64,000 nt of DNA from Granulicella arctica. Its GTDB lineage: Bacteria; Acidobacteriota; Terriglobia; Terriglobales; Acidobacteriaceae. Position numbers and translations under genes: made by a program. The notes under the pieces were generated by a model that saw only the letters and a program-made list of their open reading frames with translations, was not told the DNA's origin and did no database searches. Below, piece after piece: positions 8,320 through 15,720 of the stretch (positions are counted from its first letter, which is position 1; each line of letters starts with the position of its first letter). Location: positions 1 through 64,000 of the forward strand of contig NZ_JACCCW010000001.1 in assembly GCF_013410065.1 (NCBI RefSeq). The letters are read 5' to 3'.

Positions 8320-9105
8320 TTAGATCTGCGAGGAGGGCAAGGGGCTGAGGATCAGGTTGGAGATATTGCTGACGATGGCCTCGTAGTTGTAGCGGGGCGA
8401 GGAGGAGAGCTTCTTCCATGCCGGATCGCTCACGAATGCCTGCCATCCTTTGTCGAGGGCGGCGAGGTCTGAGTAGCTGAGCATGTAGGTGAGCGAGGGC
8501 ATGCGCGGGCCGATGAGGGTGTCCGAGAAGAAGACGGGGTTGCAGCCAGCGTTTTGGAAGATCTCGAACTCGCCGCTGTGGAACATCTCGATCTTGCGGA
8601 CGTGGGCGGCGTGGCTCGGGCTCTCATAGGTGCGGAGTTGGAAGATGCGCTTGCCTTTGATCGCCGGAATCGCCAGCTTGGGCCAGCCGGCGAAGGCCTG
8701 GAGGAGCGAGGTGTCGATGCGTTCGAAGGGAGGCGCGGTCGCGGGGGCGCTCCAGAAGGGCTCGGCGGCCTTGAGGAAGGCGACGTCTTCGGCGAGATGG
8801 AGGTCCAGAGTGGCGAGGAGTTCGGCTGATTGGCTCGGGATGAGCAGGTAGAAGGCTGGCGTCTCAGGACCGTACTGGAGGCTGAAAGCTCCGATAGGGC
8901 CGAGGCCCATGCGGGTGAGCGCGGGGATGAGGGCATCGGCAAAGTAGCTCTGGGTGAGTTTTATCTGCGGGCCGGACTGCAGATGGTAGCGGCGTAGCTG
9001 ATAGAGCTCGCGGGAGCTGGATGCAGCGGTCTGCGCGGCTAGACTGTCGGTGAGGGTGGCGGCTGAGGCGGCGAGGGATGTTGCCAGGAAGTGACGGCGC
9101 TGCAT
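8320..9105 (-). CDS. Tat-exported NIPSNAP-family protein
   Basis: Protein with a NIPSNAP-type dimeric alpha-beta barrel domain; the family has no defined reaction. The start at 9105 is preceded by GGAGG seven bases upstream; the longer reading from 9126 would swallow that site. The N-terminus MQRRHFLATSLAASAA is a twin-arginine signal (RRHFL followed by an alanine-rich hydrophobic stretch), so the product is probably exported folded. Two related halves are visible: YQLRRYHLQSG near the N-terminus and FQLRTYESPS in the middle, each opening a barrel repeat, consistent with an internal duplication. The length of about 261 aa is typical. No partner gene is evident; era lies downstream and a CorC-family gene upstream on the same strand. 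Confidence 0.75.
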   Translation of the reverse strand: MQRRHFLATSLAASAATLTDSLAAQTAASSSRELYQLRRYHLQSGPQIKLTQSYFADALIPALTRMGLGPIGAFSLQYGPETPAFYLLIPSQSAELLATLDLHLAEDVAFLKAAEPFWSAPATAPPFERIDTSLLQAFAGWPKLAIPAIKGKRIFQLRTYESPSHAAHVRKIEMFHSGEFEIFQNAGCNPVFFSDTLIGPRMPSLTYMLSYSDLAALDKGWQAFVSDPAWKKLSSSPRYNYEAIVSNISNLILSPLPSSQI

Positions 9106-9161
9106 AAGCTCCTCCGGGATTCGCATTAATTGTACGTGACGGAGGAAGCCTGGCCGGGCTG

Positions 9162-10559
9162 TCAGTCCGGGTTCTGCGGGGCGGCGAGACTGACGCGGAT
9201 ACGGTCGATGCGGCGATCGGTGGAGGCGAGGACCTCGAGGCGCAAACCGTCCTCTTCGACGACCTCTCCGGGGAGCGGGATGTGTCCGGCGATCTCGGAG
9301 ACGAGGCCACCGAGGGTGGTGGACTCGTAGTGCTCGGGCAGGCGGAGGGCGGTTGGGTCGTCGCGGGTATCGCGGTCTTCCCTGCCCTCATCTTCGTCGG
9401 GGTCCTGTTTGCCGTCTTCGTCGGGACGAATGGGATGCTCGAACTGGTCGGCGAAGAGGTCGCGGAGGCGCGAGAGCTCGAAGCTGCCAGAGACGGTGTA
9501 GGCACCGTTTTCTTCGCGGATGGGCGTGTCGTCGTCCTCGGGCTCGTCGTGCTCATCGGCGATGTTGCCGACGATGGCTTCGAGGAGATCTTCGATGGTG
9601 ACGAGACCAGCGACGCCGCCGTACTCGTCGATGACGATGCGCATGTGTTGCTTCTCGCGCTGCATCTCGCGGAGGAGCTCGGCGACCTTTTTGGTCTCGG
9701 GGACGAAGGCGGCGGGGCGCTGGACGGCGGCGACAGTGATGGTCTGAGCGTCGATGTCGAGGATCTGGAGAAGATCGTGGGCGAAGGCGATGCCGGTGAT
9801 GGAGTCGAGCGAACCGGTGTAGACGGGGACGCGGGAGAAGGCGTGCTCGTCGAGCTGCGCGGTGAACTGTTGCAGGGTGAGGGTGCCGGGGACGGCGAAG
9901 ATCTCGGGGCGCGGGGTCATGACCTCGCGGACGACCTTGTCGCCGAACTCGACGACCGAGCGGACGAGCTCGCGGTCGGACTCTTCGAGGATGCCTTCTT
10001 CTTCTCCGGCTTCGAGCAGGGCATCCATGGCTTCGGAGGGATGTTCGGCTTCCTGCTCGTCTTCGGGTTCGGCGAGGGCGGCGATGGAGAGCAATAGACC
10101 AAGCAGCAAGGTGACGGGAAGGACAAGGTAGAAGAGAACTTCGAGGAGATAGATGATCTTCGCGATCCAGAGGCCACGGGTGCGGCTGAAGAGGATCTGC
10201 GGGACGAGGCGGTCGAAGATAAGAATGAGGAGGATGAGCTCGAAGGCGGCGCGGAAGACCTGGGAGAGGCTGGGCGCGAGGGCGAACGCCGGCATGTGGA
10301 CCGCGCCGGTGTAGAGACGCAGGCCGGAGAGAAGCGCGATGGCTCCGAGCGAGAGCTGGCGAAGGACAGAGGCGGAGAGGGCGACGGACTCGCGGCCGAG
10401 ATGGAAGCGGGGCTCGACGACCTGCTCCCAGGCGTCGATGTTGTCCTGGTACTCGCGGGCGAGGAACTTGCCCATCTCGGAGTAGACGCGATCAACATAG
10501 GCGGCGAGGGTAAGAACCACCAGCAGAACGAGGAGCGTGATGACGAAGAGGGGGCTCAT
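9162..10559 (-). CDS. CNNM/CorC-HlyC-family membrane protein with CBS domains
   Basis: Putative divalent-cation (Mg2+/Co2+) transport or homeostasis protein of the inner membrane. The N-terminal 180 residues carry a DUF21/CNNM-type membrane domain that starts with a helix (residues about 4-22, FVITLLVLLVVLTLAAYV) and has further helices near 70-90, 98-116 and 138-158. A cytoplasmic CBS pair follows (REVMTPRPEIFAV, then RMRIVIDEYGGVAGLVTIEDLLEAIVG-type sequence), and the CorC_HlyC transporter-associated domain closes the protein (ESTTLGGLVSEIAGHIPLPGE). An acidic linker rich in Asp and Glu (EDDDTPIREENG, EDGKQDPDEDEGRED) splits the last domain. The start ATG overlaps the ybeY stop as ATGA, so the two are coupled, as in the widely conserved phoH-ybeY-corC cluster. 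Confidence 0.85.
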   Translation of the reverse strand: MSPLFVITLLVLLVVLTLAAYVDRVYSEMGKFLAREYQDNIDAWEQVVEPRFHLGRESVALSASVLRQLSLGAIALLSGLRLYTGAVHMPAFALAPSLSQVFRAAFELILLILIFDRLVPQILFSRTRGLWIAKIIYLLEVLFYLVLPVTLLLGLLLSIAALAEPEDEQEAEHPSEAMDALLEAGEEEGILEESDRELVRSVVEFGDKVVREVMTPRPEIFAVPGTLTLQQFTAQLDEHAFSRVPVYTGSLDSITGIAFAHDLLQILDIDAQTITVAAVQRPAAFVPETKKVAELLREMQREKQHMRIVIDEYGGVAGLVTIEDLLEAIVGNIADEHDEPEDDDTPIREENGAYTVSGSFELSRLRDLFADQFEHPIRPDEDGKQDPDEDEGREDRDTRDDPTALRLPEHYESTTLGGLVSEIAGHIPLPGEVVEEDGLRLEVLASTDRRIDRIRVSLAAPQNPD

Positions 10560-11056
10560 GGTTTGGCCTTCTTCTTACGCGGCTTGGCTTTACTCTTACG
10601 TGACGCGGGCTTACTGACGCGGTCGATCAGGGTGACGGGAAGGTGTAGTTCGGTGCGGAGCTCGGTCTCGAGAGCGGCCATCTGGCCGTCGTCGGTCTCG
10701 TGGTCGAGGCCGTGGAGGTGGAGCAGGCCGTGGAGCAGGAGGATGCGGAGCTCGTCGCGGAGGGTGTGGCCGTAGGCGTCGGCTTGTCGGGCGGCAGTGT
10801 CGAGGGAGATGGCGAGATCTCCGGCGTGCTCATGGGCGATCTCGTGCGGTGTGGGGAAGCTGAGGACGTCGGTGGCTTTATTTTTGCTGCGGAAGGTGCG
10901 GTTGAGGCGCTTCATCTCGGCGTCGGTGGTGAGGAGGACTTCGACCTCGCCGGTGACGCCGACGGCCTCGCGGGCGCGGTTGAGGAAGCGCGTCAGGCCG
11001 GACTTCGAGAGCGCGGTGACAGCAGGAGACGGGTTGGGAGCTTCAATCGTGATCAT
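10556..11056 (-). CDS. ybeY: Endoribonuclease YbeY
   Basis: Metal-dependent single-strand RNA endonuclease of 16S rRNA maturation and ribosome quality control. The 166-aa product has the family zinc triad HGLLHLHGLDH (His109, His113, His119) and a conserved TDVLSFPTP segment (62-70). A Lys/Arg-rich C-terminal tail (RKSKAKPRKKKAKP) is an addition. The start ATG overlaps the stop codon of the GH16 gene as ATGA and the stop overlaps the corC start the same way. The first 25 residues (MITIEAPNPSPAVTALSKSG and following) resemble residues 6-31 of the GH16 product just upstream, which suggests that the GH16 gene was inserted at the ybeY start with duplication of its 5' end. Confidence 0.92.
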   Translation of the reverse strand: MITIEAPNPSPAVTALSKSGLTRFLNRAREAVGVTGEVEVLLTTDAEMKRLNRTFRSKNKATDVLSFPTPHEIAHEHAGDLAISLDTAARQADAYGHTLRDELRILLLHGLLHLHGLDHETDDGQMAALETELRTELHLPVTLIDRVSKPASRKSKAKPRKKKAKP

Positions 11057-11973
11057 CGGTTCGCCTGGCCTAGTTTGCTTCCGGTGTAGACGCGGACGTA
11101 ATCAACCAGCATCTGCTGGGGAAAGGTAGTGGTGGCGTCGGGGTTGCCGGGCCAGTCGCCGCCTACAGCCAGGTTAAGGATGAGGAAGAAGGGGTGATCG
11201 TAGACCCAGCGGGTGCCGGGGGGCAGGTCGGCTGGGGTGCGCTCGGCGACGAGGTGGTCGTCGAGGAAGAATTTGATGTCGTTGGGCGCCCACTCGACGG
11301 CGTAGAGATGGAAGGCGGTGTTGACGGCTTCTCCTACGGGAAGGGCATATTTTGCCGCGATGCCCTTGGCTCCGCTGTAGCCGGGGCCGTGGAGGGTGCT
11401 GTGGCTGATGCCGGGTTCGCCGATATTTTCGAAGATGTCGATCTCTCCGCATGCGGGCCAGTCGGCTGTGCCGATATCGTCGCCTAGCAGCCAGAAGGCG
11501 GGCCAGAGGCCCTTGCCGAGGGGAAGCTGAATACGGGCTTCGAAGCGCCCGTAGGCCTGTGCGAAGAGCCCTTGCGTGCGGATGCGGCCTGAGGTGTAGT
11601 TGCGGGGGATGCCGTCGGAGCCGGTGTGGTCTTCCTTGCGGGCGGTAATGACGAGGTTGCCGTCCTTCTGCTGCACGTTGGCGGGACGGTCGGTGTAGGT
11701 TTCGAGCTCGTGGTTGCCGTAGCCCTTGCCACCTATGTCGAAGGTCCACTTGGTTGGGTCGGGAGAGGAGCCGTTCGGACCGTTGAATTCGTCGCTCCAG
11801 ACGAGATGCCATTTGGGCAAGGGGCGGGCGAACGCGGGAAGGCTCACCGCAGCCAGCACAAGGAGGCTGACAGCCACATAAAGGAGGCGCGTCGTGCCGG
11901 AGTGTCCAGGCGCGGCGGCGGAGATGAGAGGGGTACTTGGGGGTTCGATGGTGATCATCGGAAAGAAGAACAA
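11053..11973 (-). CDS. Secreted family-16 glycoside hydrolase (beta-glucanase/laminarinase-like)
   Basis: Retaining endo-beta-glucanase acting outside the cytoplasm on beta-1,3 or mixed-linkage glucans (substrate inferred from the family). The catalytic signature is GEIDIFENIG, with nucleophile Glu177, Asp179 and acid/base Glu182 of the EXDXXE type. WSDEFNGPNG (59-68) and the aromatic motif FWLLGDD (160-166) are also typical. A hydrophobic signal segment (about 31-48) precedes the domain. The start is uncertain: ATG at 11973 or ATG at 11958 (MITIEPPSTP). Residues 6-31 mimic the YbeY N-terminus at about 13 of 26 positions, an unusual leader for a glucanase. The gene sits between phoH and ybeY, which are normally neighbours, and overlaps ybeY by four bases, so it was probably acquired and now shares translation with ybeY. 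Confidence 0.85.
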   Translation of the reverse strand: MFFFPMITIEPPSTPLISAAAPGHSGTTRLLYVAVSLLVLAAVSLPAFARPLPKWHLVWSDEFNGPNGSSPDPTKWTFDIGGKGYGNHELETYTDRPANVQQKDGNLVITARKEDHTGSDGIPRNYTSGRIRTQGLFAQAYGRFEARIQLPLGKGLWPAFWLLGDDIGTADWPACGEIDIFENIGEPGISHSTLHGPGYSGAKGIAAKYALPVGEAVNTAFHLYAVEWAPNDIKFFLDDHLVAERTPADLPPGTRWVYDHPFFLILNLAVGGDWPGNPDATTTFPQQMLVDYVRVYTGSKLGQANR

Positions 11974-11997
11974 GCTGGAACGTCTGCTCTTAAGAAG

Positions 11998-12021
11998 ACA
12001 GAGGGCTTTTCAGCCCTCTGT
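11998..12021 (-). terminator. Hairpin after phoH
   Basis: Perfect 10-bp stem ACAGAGGGCT/AGCCCTCTGT with a four-base loop, 27 bases after the phoH stop. On the minus strand it is followed by TCTTCTTAAG, a weak T-tract. It would separate phoH from the GH16-ybeY-corC genes. Confidence 0.6.
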
Positions 12022-12047
12022 CATTATCCTATCGCATTTCGCGGGAT

Positions 12048-13097
12048 CTATTGCGTCTTTGCCAAGGGTGGCTTGGCGGGTTGGGGTGTTCCGGGCAGCT
12101 CCGTCTCTCCCATTGCGAGGGGGAGCTGGTGCTGGGCGCGGCCGTAGCTATCGTAGGCGCGGACGATGCGCTGGACGAGGTGGTGGCGGACGACGTCGAC
12201 GTCGTCGAAGTGGCAGAACTTGATGCCTTCGACACCGTCGAGGACGTTCAAGGCTTCGAGCAGACCGGACTTCTTCGGATTGGGAAGGTCGATCTGGGTG
12301 AGGTCGCCGGTGATGACGGCGCGAGAGTTATTGCCGAGGCGAGTGACGAACATCTTCATCTGCTCGTTGGTGGTGTTCTGGGCCTCGTCCATGATGATGA
12401 AGGCGTCGGAGAGGGTACGACCGCGCATGAAGGCGAGCGGGGCAACCTCAATGACGTGGGACTCCAGCATCTTGTCGACCTTCATGGGGTCCATGAGGTC
12501 GTAGAGAGCGTCGTAGAGTGGGCGGAGGTAGGGATCTACCTTTTCTTGTAAAGACCCGGGGAGGAAGCCGAGGCGTTCACCGGCCTCGACCGCGGGGCGG
12601 ACGAGGATGATGCGGCTGACCTTCTTCGCCATGAGGGCGGAGACGGCCATGGCGACGGCGAGGTAGGTTTTGCCGGTTCCGGCGGGGCCGAGGCCGAAGA
12701 CCATGTCGTTCTGCTCGATGGCCTCGACGTACTTACGCTGGTTGGGGGAGCGGGGCTGGACGACGCGCTTGATGCCGACGCTACGCTGCTTGCCAGAGTC
12801 GGCGAGCGAGCGGAGGGTGACGGACGGATCGGCTACGACGAGCTTGAGCATGCCGTTGAGTTCGCCGTTGTGGGGGTGGACGCCCGCCTTGCGGAGGGCC
12901 TCGAAGTCGGCGAAGATGCGCTCGACGAGGTCAACGGAGTCGGCTGGACCGGTGATCAGAATGGAATCGGAACGGAGATCGATGGTGACGTGGAGGCTGT
13001 CTTCCATCAAACGGAGATTTTCGTCGCGGGTCCCGTACAGGGGCTCAATACCTTGAGTGATTTCGAGCGCTTTTTTGATCAGGCCGGTTTTTTCCAA
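12048..13097 (-). CDS. phoH: PhoH-family ATPase/ribonuclease
   Basis: Cytoplasmic P-loop ATPase of the PhoH/YbeZ family, linked to RNA metabolism and functionally paired with YbeY. The Walker A motif is GPAGTGKT (137-144) and the Walker B motif FIIMDEAQN follows near 233-241. A KH-like N-terminal region precedes the ATPase domain (LHVTIDLRSDSILITGP and onward). The C-terminal tail is short and Pro/Lys-rich. The length of 349 aa is normal. A sigma-70-like promoter lies 156 bases upstream. The GH16 insertion and a hairpin now separate it from ybeY. Confidence 0.92.
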   Translation of the reverse strand: MEKTGLIKKALEITQGIEPLYGTRDENLRLMEDSLHVTIDLRSDSILITGPADSVDLVERIFADFEALRKAGVHPHNGELNGMLKLVVADPSVTLRSLADSGKQRSVGIKRVVQPRSPNQRKYVEAIEQNDMVFGLGPAGTGKTYLAVAMAVSALMAKKVSRIILVRPAVEAGERLGFLPGSLQEKVDPYLRPLYDALYDLMDPMKVDKMLESHVIEVAPLAFMRGRTLSDAFIIMDEAQNTTNEQMKMFVTRLGNNSRAVITGDLTQIDLPNPKKSGLLEALNVLDGVEGIKFCHFDDVDVVRHHLVQRIVRAYDSYGRAQHQLPLAMGETELPGTPQPAKPPLAKTQ

Positions 13098-13252
13098 TGG
13101 GTGATCTGACCTCCGTCAGGAAAGACTGATAGTGCGATGTGGATATCGCGGGTTAGGTTGTTGGGGGACTGGGAGGAGCGGACAGCGCGGGAGGTGCGCT
13201 GGGGAACTGCAACCGGGTTGGCGGATCGTGCCAAACGAGTGTCGATGGGCGA

Positions 13253-13281
13253 AGAGTAGAACGTCCGGGCGGATGCGTCAA
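13253..13281 (-). promoter_or_regulatory. Sigma-70-like promoter for phoH
   Basis: On the minus strand, TTGACG and TACTCT are separated by exactly 17 bases, pointing towards phoH and leaving an untranslated leader of about 150 bases. Confidence 0.55.
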
Positions 13282-13343
13282 GCCAATTTTTGGGGAACAG
13301 GAATACGGCTGGGTAACGAGGGTAGTGCATCAGTTTGACATTC

Positions 13344-13505
13344 CTATGTGACGATCCAAACGATGACGATGAATACTAGAACAAAGGACACGGCAGTCCA
13401 CCCAATAACGGTTTGCCTTTTGCGCTCGTTGGGATCGATTGACGCAAAGACTACCCTCTTTCCGCGCCATTGTGTCGGTTTGTAAAACGTCTTCATCACA
13501 GCCAT
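13344..13505 (-). CDS. Small single-span membrane protein (53 aa), function unknown
   Basis: A reading frame of 53 codons starting MAVMKTFYKPTQWRGKRVVF, with a basic N-terminal half and one strong membrane helix at residues about 36-52 (AVSFVLVFIVIVWIVT). It ends VT then TAG. The layout (positively charged cytosolic N-terminus, C-terminal helix) is that of a real small membrane protein rather than a chance frame, and it fills the gap between phoH and rpsT. A start at the fourth codon (MKTFYK) is an alternative. The ribosome-binding site is weak. I do not recognise a family. A short hairpin with a T-run lies just upstream. Confidence 0.5.
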   Translation of the reverse strand: MAVMKTFYKPTQWRGKRVVFASIDPNERKRQTVIGWTAVSFVLVFIVIVWIVT

Positions 13506-13515
13506 ATTCTCACAA

Positions 13516-13538
13516 GAAAAAGCCGTCCTAAGAGGACG
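13516..13538 (-). terminator. Small hairpin with T-run upstream of the 53-aa gene
   Basis: On the minus strand CGTCCT-CTT-AGGACG is followed by GCTTTTT. The 6-bp GC-rich stem and T-tract fit an intrinsic terminator or attenuator, and it ends only 11 bases before the small gene's start codon. No gene on this strand lies directly upstream, so an attenuator role is as likely as termination. Confidence 0.4.
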
Positions 13539-13575
13539 TTAATCAAAATAACCCACTACTCTAACGAGATAGAAG

Positions 13576-13604
13576 TTGACCCCGGGCTCGCAGTTCCGTA
13601 CACT
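13576..13604 (+). promoter_or_regulatory. Sigma-70-like promoter for rpsT
   Basis: TTGACC and TACACT are separated by 17 bases, giving a leader of about 115 bases before the rpsT start. Long leaders are common for autoregulated ribosomal-protein genes. Confidence 0.6.
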
Positions 13605-13727
13605 TAGACATTGCAGGGTATGCGGCAGGCTGTGACCGGGACTACGGTTTGGGCTGTGTCTGTACCAGCTTCCTGGCCTGCATCCAAATTCCCCCGCACA
13701 TGTGGGTAAAGAGAAGAGAGTTTCATC

Positions 13728-14003
13728 ATGGCAAATCATGTTTCGTCGTTGAAGCGCGCCCGTCAGACAGTCGTAAAGACCGCGGTGAACCGCGCCAACA
13801 AGAGCAAGCTGCGCGGCATCCTGCGCGCCCTGCGCGAGGCGATCGCCAAGGGTGACAGCAAGGCCGTGACCGAGCAGTACCGCGAGACCGTTTCTGTGCT
13901 CGACAAGAGCGTGCAGAAGGGTGTTCTGCACAAGAACACCGCGAGCCGCTACAAGTCACGCCTGAATGCACGCGTGAGGGCTGTCGTCGTCAAGGCTGCT
14001 TAG
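13728..14003 (+). CDS. rpsT: Small-subunit ribosomal protein bS20
   Basis: Primary 16S rRNA-binding protein of the 30S subunit. The 91-aa product starts [14 protein letters not shown] and is strongly basic and helical, with the family pattern [13 protein letters not shown] and the C-terminal [12 protein letters not shown]. It is a monocistronic unit with its own promoter (13576-13604) and a strong terminator 38 bases after the stop. The upstream bases AGAGAAGAGAG act as a loose ribosome-binding site. Nothing is unusual. Confidence 0.95.
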   Translation: MANHVSSLKRARQTVVKTAVNRANKSKLRGILRALREAIAKGDSKAVTEQYRETVSVLDKSVQKGVLHKNTASRYKSRLNARVRAVVVKAA

Positions 14004-14041
14004 TTCGACGCGGCTCGGCCGCCGCAAAAAAGAAATCTGAG

Positions 14042-14080
14042 AAGGGCTGATCTTCGGGAGACCGGAGGTTAGCCCTTTTC
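14042..14080 (+). terminator. rpsT terminator (bidirectional)
   Basis: AAGGGCTGA pairs with TTAGCCCTT around an inner hairpin and is followed by TTC. It also lies directly after the stop of the convergent gene. Confidence 0.75.
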
Positions 14081-15588
14081 TATTGCTGGGGCTGTTCCGG
14101 CTGCTGAGGCTCCCGTGGCTTGTCGGTTGGGAGGGTGTAGAGGGTGGGGGGCTTGCGGTGTTGTTCGGGCTGGAGGTCGCCGACCGTGGCGTCGGAGGTG
14201 GGAGCTAACTGAGCGGGCACAGCTTCTACGTGGACGGTTGTGGGAGAGCTGATTAGAGCGGCGGTTTTGACGTGTGAGGCGAGATTGACGGGCGCGCCTA
14301 CATCTTTTGGCTCGAGAGTGGTGTCGGCGCGGATGCCTGCCAGATCGGCGCTGGTGAGGGCGGGGAGCGGATGCATCTCGATAACGTTGTCATGAACAAC
14401 AGCGAGCAGGAGACCGTTGGGTGAGAGATCGTAGTTCTGGCCGTTGCGCTGGACGGGCGAGGCCTCGGCGCGCAGGAGCTGCTTGCCGTTGTAGGTCTGG
14501 TAGACGCGGATCTCCTGCGTGGTGACGGAGGCCGCAGCGAAGTCGGCGGTGATGCCGCTGCCGGAAGCGACGATGTTGCGGCTAAGCGCGAAGCGTCCGG
14601 CGGCGGGCGCGAAGGCGAAGCTGGGGAAGGCGTGCTCGTCTGTGAAGTCCTGCTGCCACATCTGCTCGCCGCGCATGTTGAAGCCGCCGATGGAGAGCCG
14701 GTCGTCGCTGCCGCGGCAGCCGAAGGCGACGAATTCGCTGGCGCTGACGAAGACGGGATGCGGGCGGCAGGTGGTGTCGAACGGGGAGAGTTCGATGTAC
14801 TTGCCTACGTAGGGATCGAAGTCGAAGAGCCAGCGGGTGGCGCTCTCCTGAAGGGTTTCGATGTATCCGGCGGAGGTGAGGGAGAGATCGACGAGTCCTG
14901 CGGCGACTCCTATTCCGGCGTTCTGGACGATCACGCGATCGACCGGCTGGACGGGTTGCTGGAGGCGGTAGAAGTTGATCTGCGCGCGCCCTGAGCTCGC
15001 CTGGGAGGAGTCGTCGCCCGCCGTCGGCACTGGCTTGTCGAGGGTCTCGACGGTGATGAGATCGCGGTCGGGCGAGAGCAGGATGGCAGCCATTCTGCGG
15101 GACGATGTGAGGAACGGCTGCTCGCTGAAAGGGGCGTCGCTGGCAAGGTTGGCGAGCGGCGCGAAGGTGGTGAGGGTGTCATGGATACGCAGCAGGAAGT
15201 GGCCGTGGCCGAGGTTCCAGAGGTACTGGCCAGCGTCGTGAACGCGCCAGCGGGTATGCGCAAGGGCCTTGCCCGAAGGGAGCTGAACAAGGACGGCCTC
15301 GACGGTGTGGTCTTCATCGCCGGGCGGGTCGTCGGGGAGCCGCTTCATCAGGCTACGGATGTTGAAGGTGACGAGGAGGTGCTGCTCGTCGACGAAATGG
15401 ACGGTTGTCATGGTGCCGCCGGTGGCCAGGGAACCGGGTCCGGGCGTTTGATAGCCGAGCGAGGCGAGGGCGATGCGGTAGGGCGGCTCCGGCCCCTTTG
15501 CATAGGAATAGGTGGCGGCAAGGAGACCCAACAGCGCGAGAAGACGGCGGAGAAAGGGAGTCGCGGAGAAAGTTCTGTGAACTGACAT
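14080..15588 (-). CDS. Exported protein of unknown function, probable beta-propeller
   Basis: A 502-aa protein starting MSVHRTFSATPFLRRLLALL, with a Sec signal peptide ending near TYSYAKG. The longer reading from 15726 adds 46 residues ahead of the signal and overlaps the divergent gene, so I use 15588. The body has repeated short beta-strand-like blocks such as LLVTFNIRSL, YLWNLGHGHFLLR, YLETLQESATRWLFDF-type and YDLSPNGLLLAVVHDN, which suggests a WD40- or YVTN-like propeller. The C-terminus is Pro/Gln-rich (PREPQQPEQPQQ). No catalytic motif was recognised. It is divergent from the M13 peptidase gene with about 130 bases between starts. I cannot assign a function. Confidence 0.65.
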   Translation of the reverse strand: MSVHRTFSATPFLRRLLALLGLLAATYSYAKGPEPPYRIALASLGYQTPGPGSLATGGTMTTVHFVDEQHLLVTFNIRSLMKRLPDDPPGDEDHTVEAVLVQLPSGKALAHTRWRVHDAGQYLWNLGHGHFLLRIHDTLTTFAPLANLASDAPFSEQPFLTSSRRMAAILLSPDRDLITVETLDKPVPTAGDDSSQASSGRAQINFYRLQQPVQPVDRVIVQNAGIGVAAGLVDLSLTSAGYIETLQESATRWLFDFDPYVGKYIELSPFDTTCRPHPVFVSASEFVAFGCRGSDDRLSIGGFNMRGEQMWQQDFTDEHAFPSFAFAPAAGRFALSRNIVASGSGITADFAAASVTTQEIRVYQTYNGKQLLRAEASPVQRNGQNYDLSPNGLLLAVVHDNVIEMHPLPALTSADLAGIRADTTLEPKDVGAPVNLASHVKTAALISSPTTVHVEAVPAQLAPTSDATVGDLQPEQHRKPPTLYTLPTDKPREPQQPEQPQQ

Positions 15589-15720
15589 GGCCGGATGCGC
15601 GTATCTTCTGAAGGTGCGTCCCTTCACTGTTTCACAGACGAGGGGAAGTCGCCAAACGTCTTTCGAATAGCACGAAAGAACCAAAAAACTGAGATGATGG
15701 CCCGAGGAGAGTTGCCGCAT

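Noticed and set aside
13079..13330. An 83-codon frame on the minus strand upstream of phoH
   Set aside because: It covers the phoH promoter and leader and shows no domain character.
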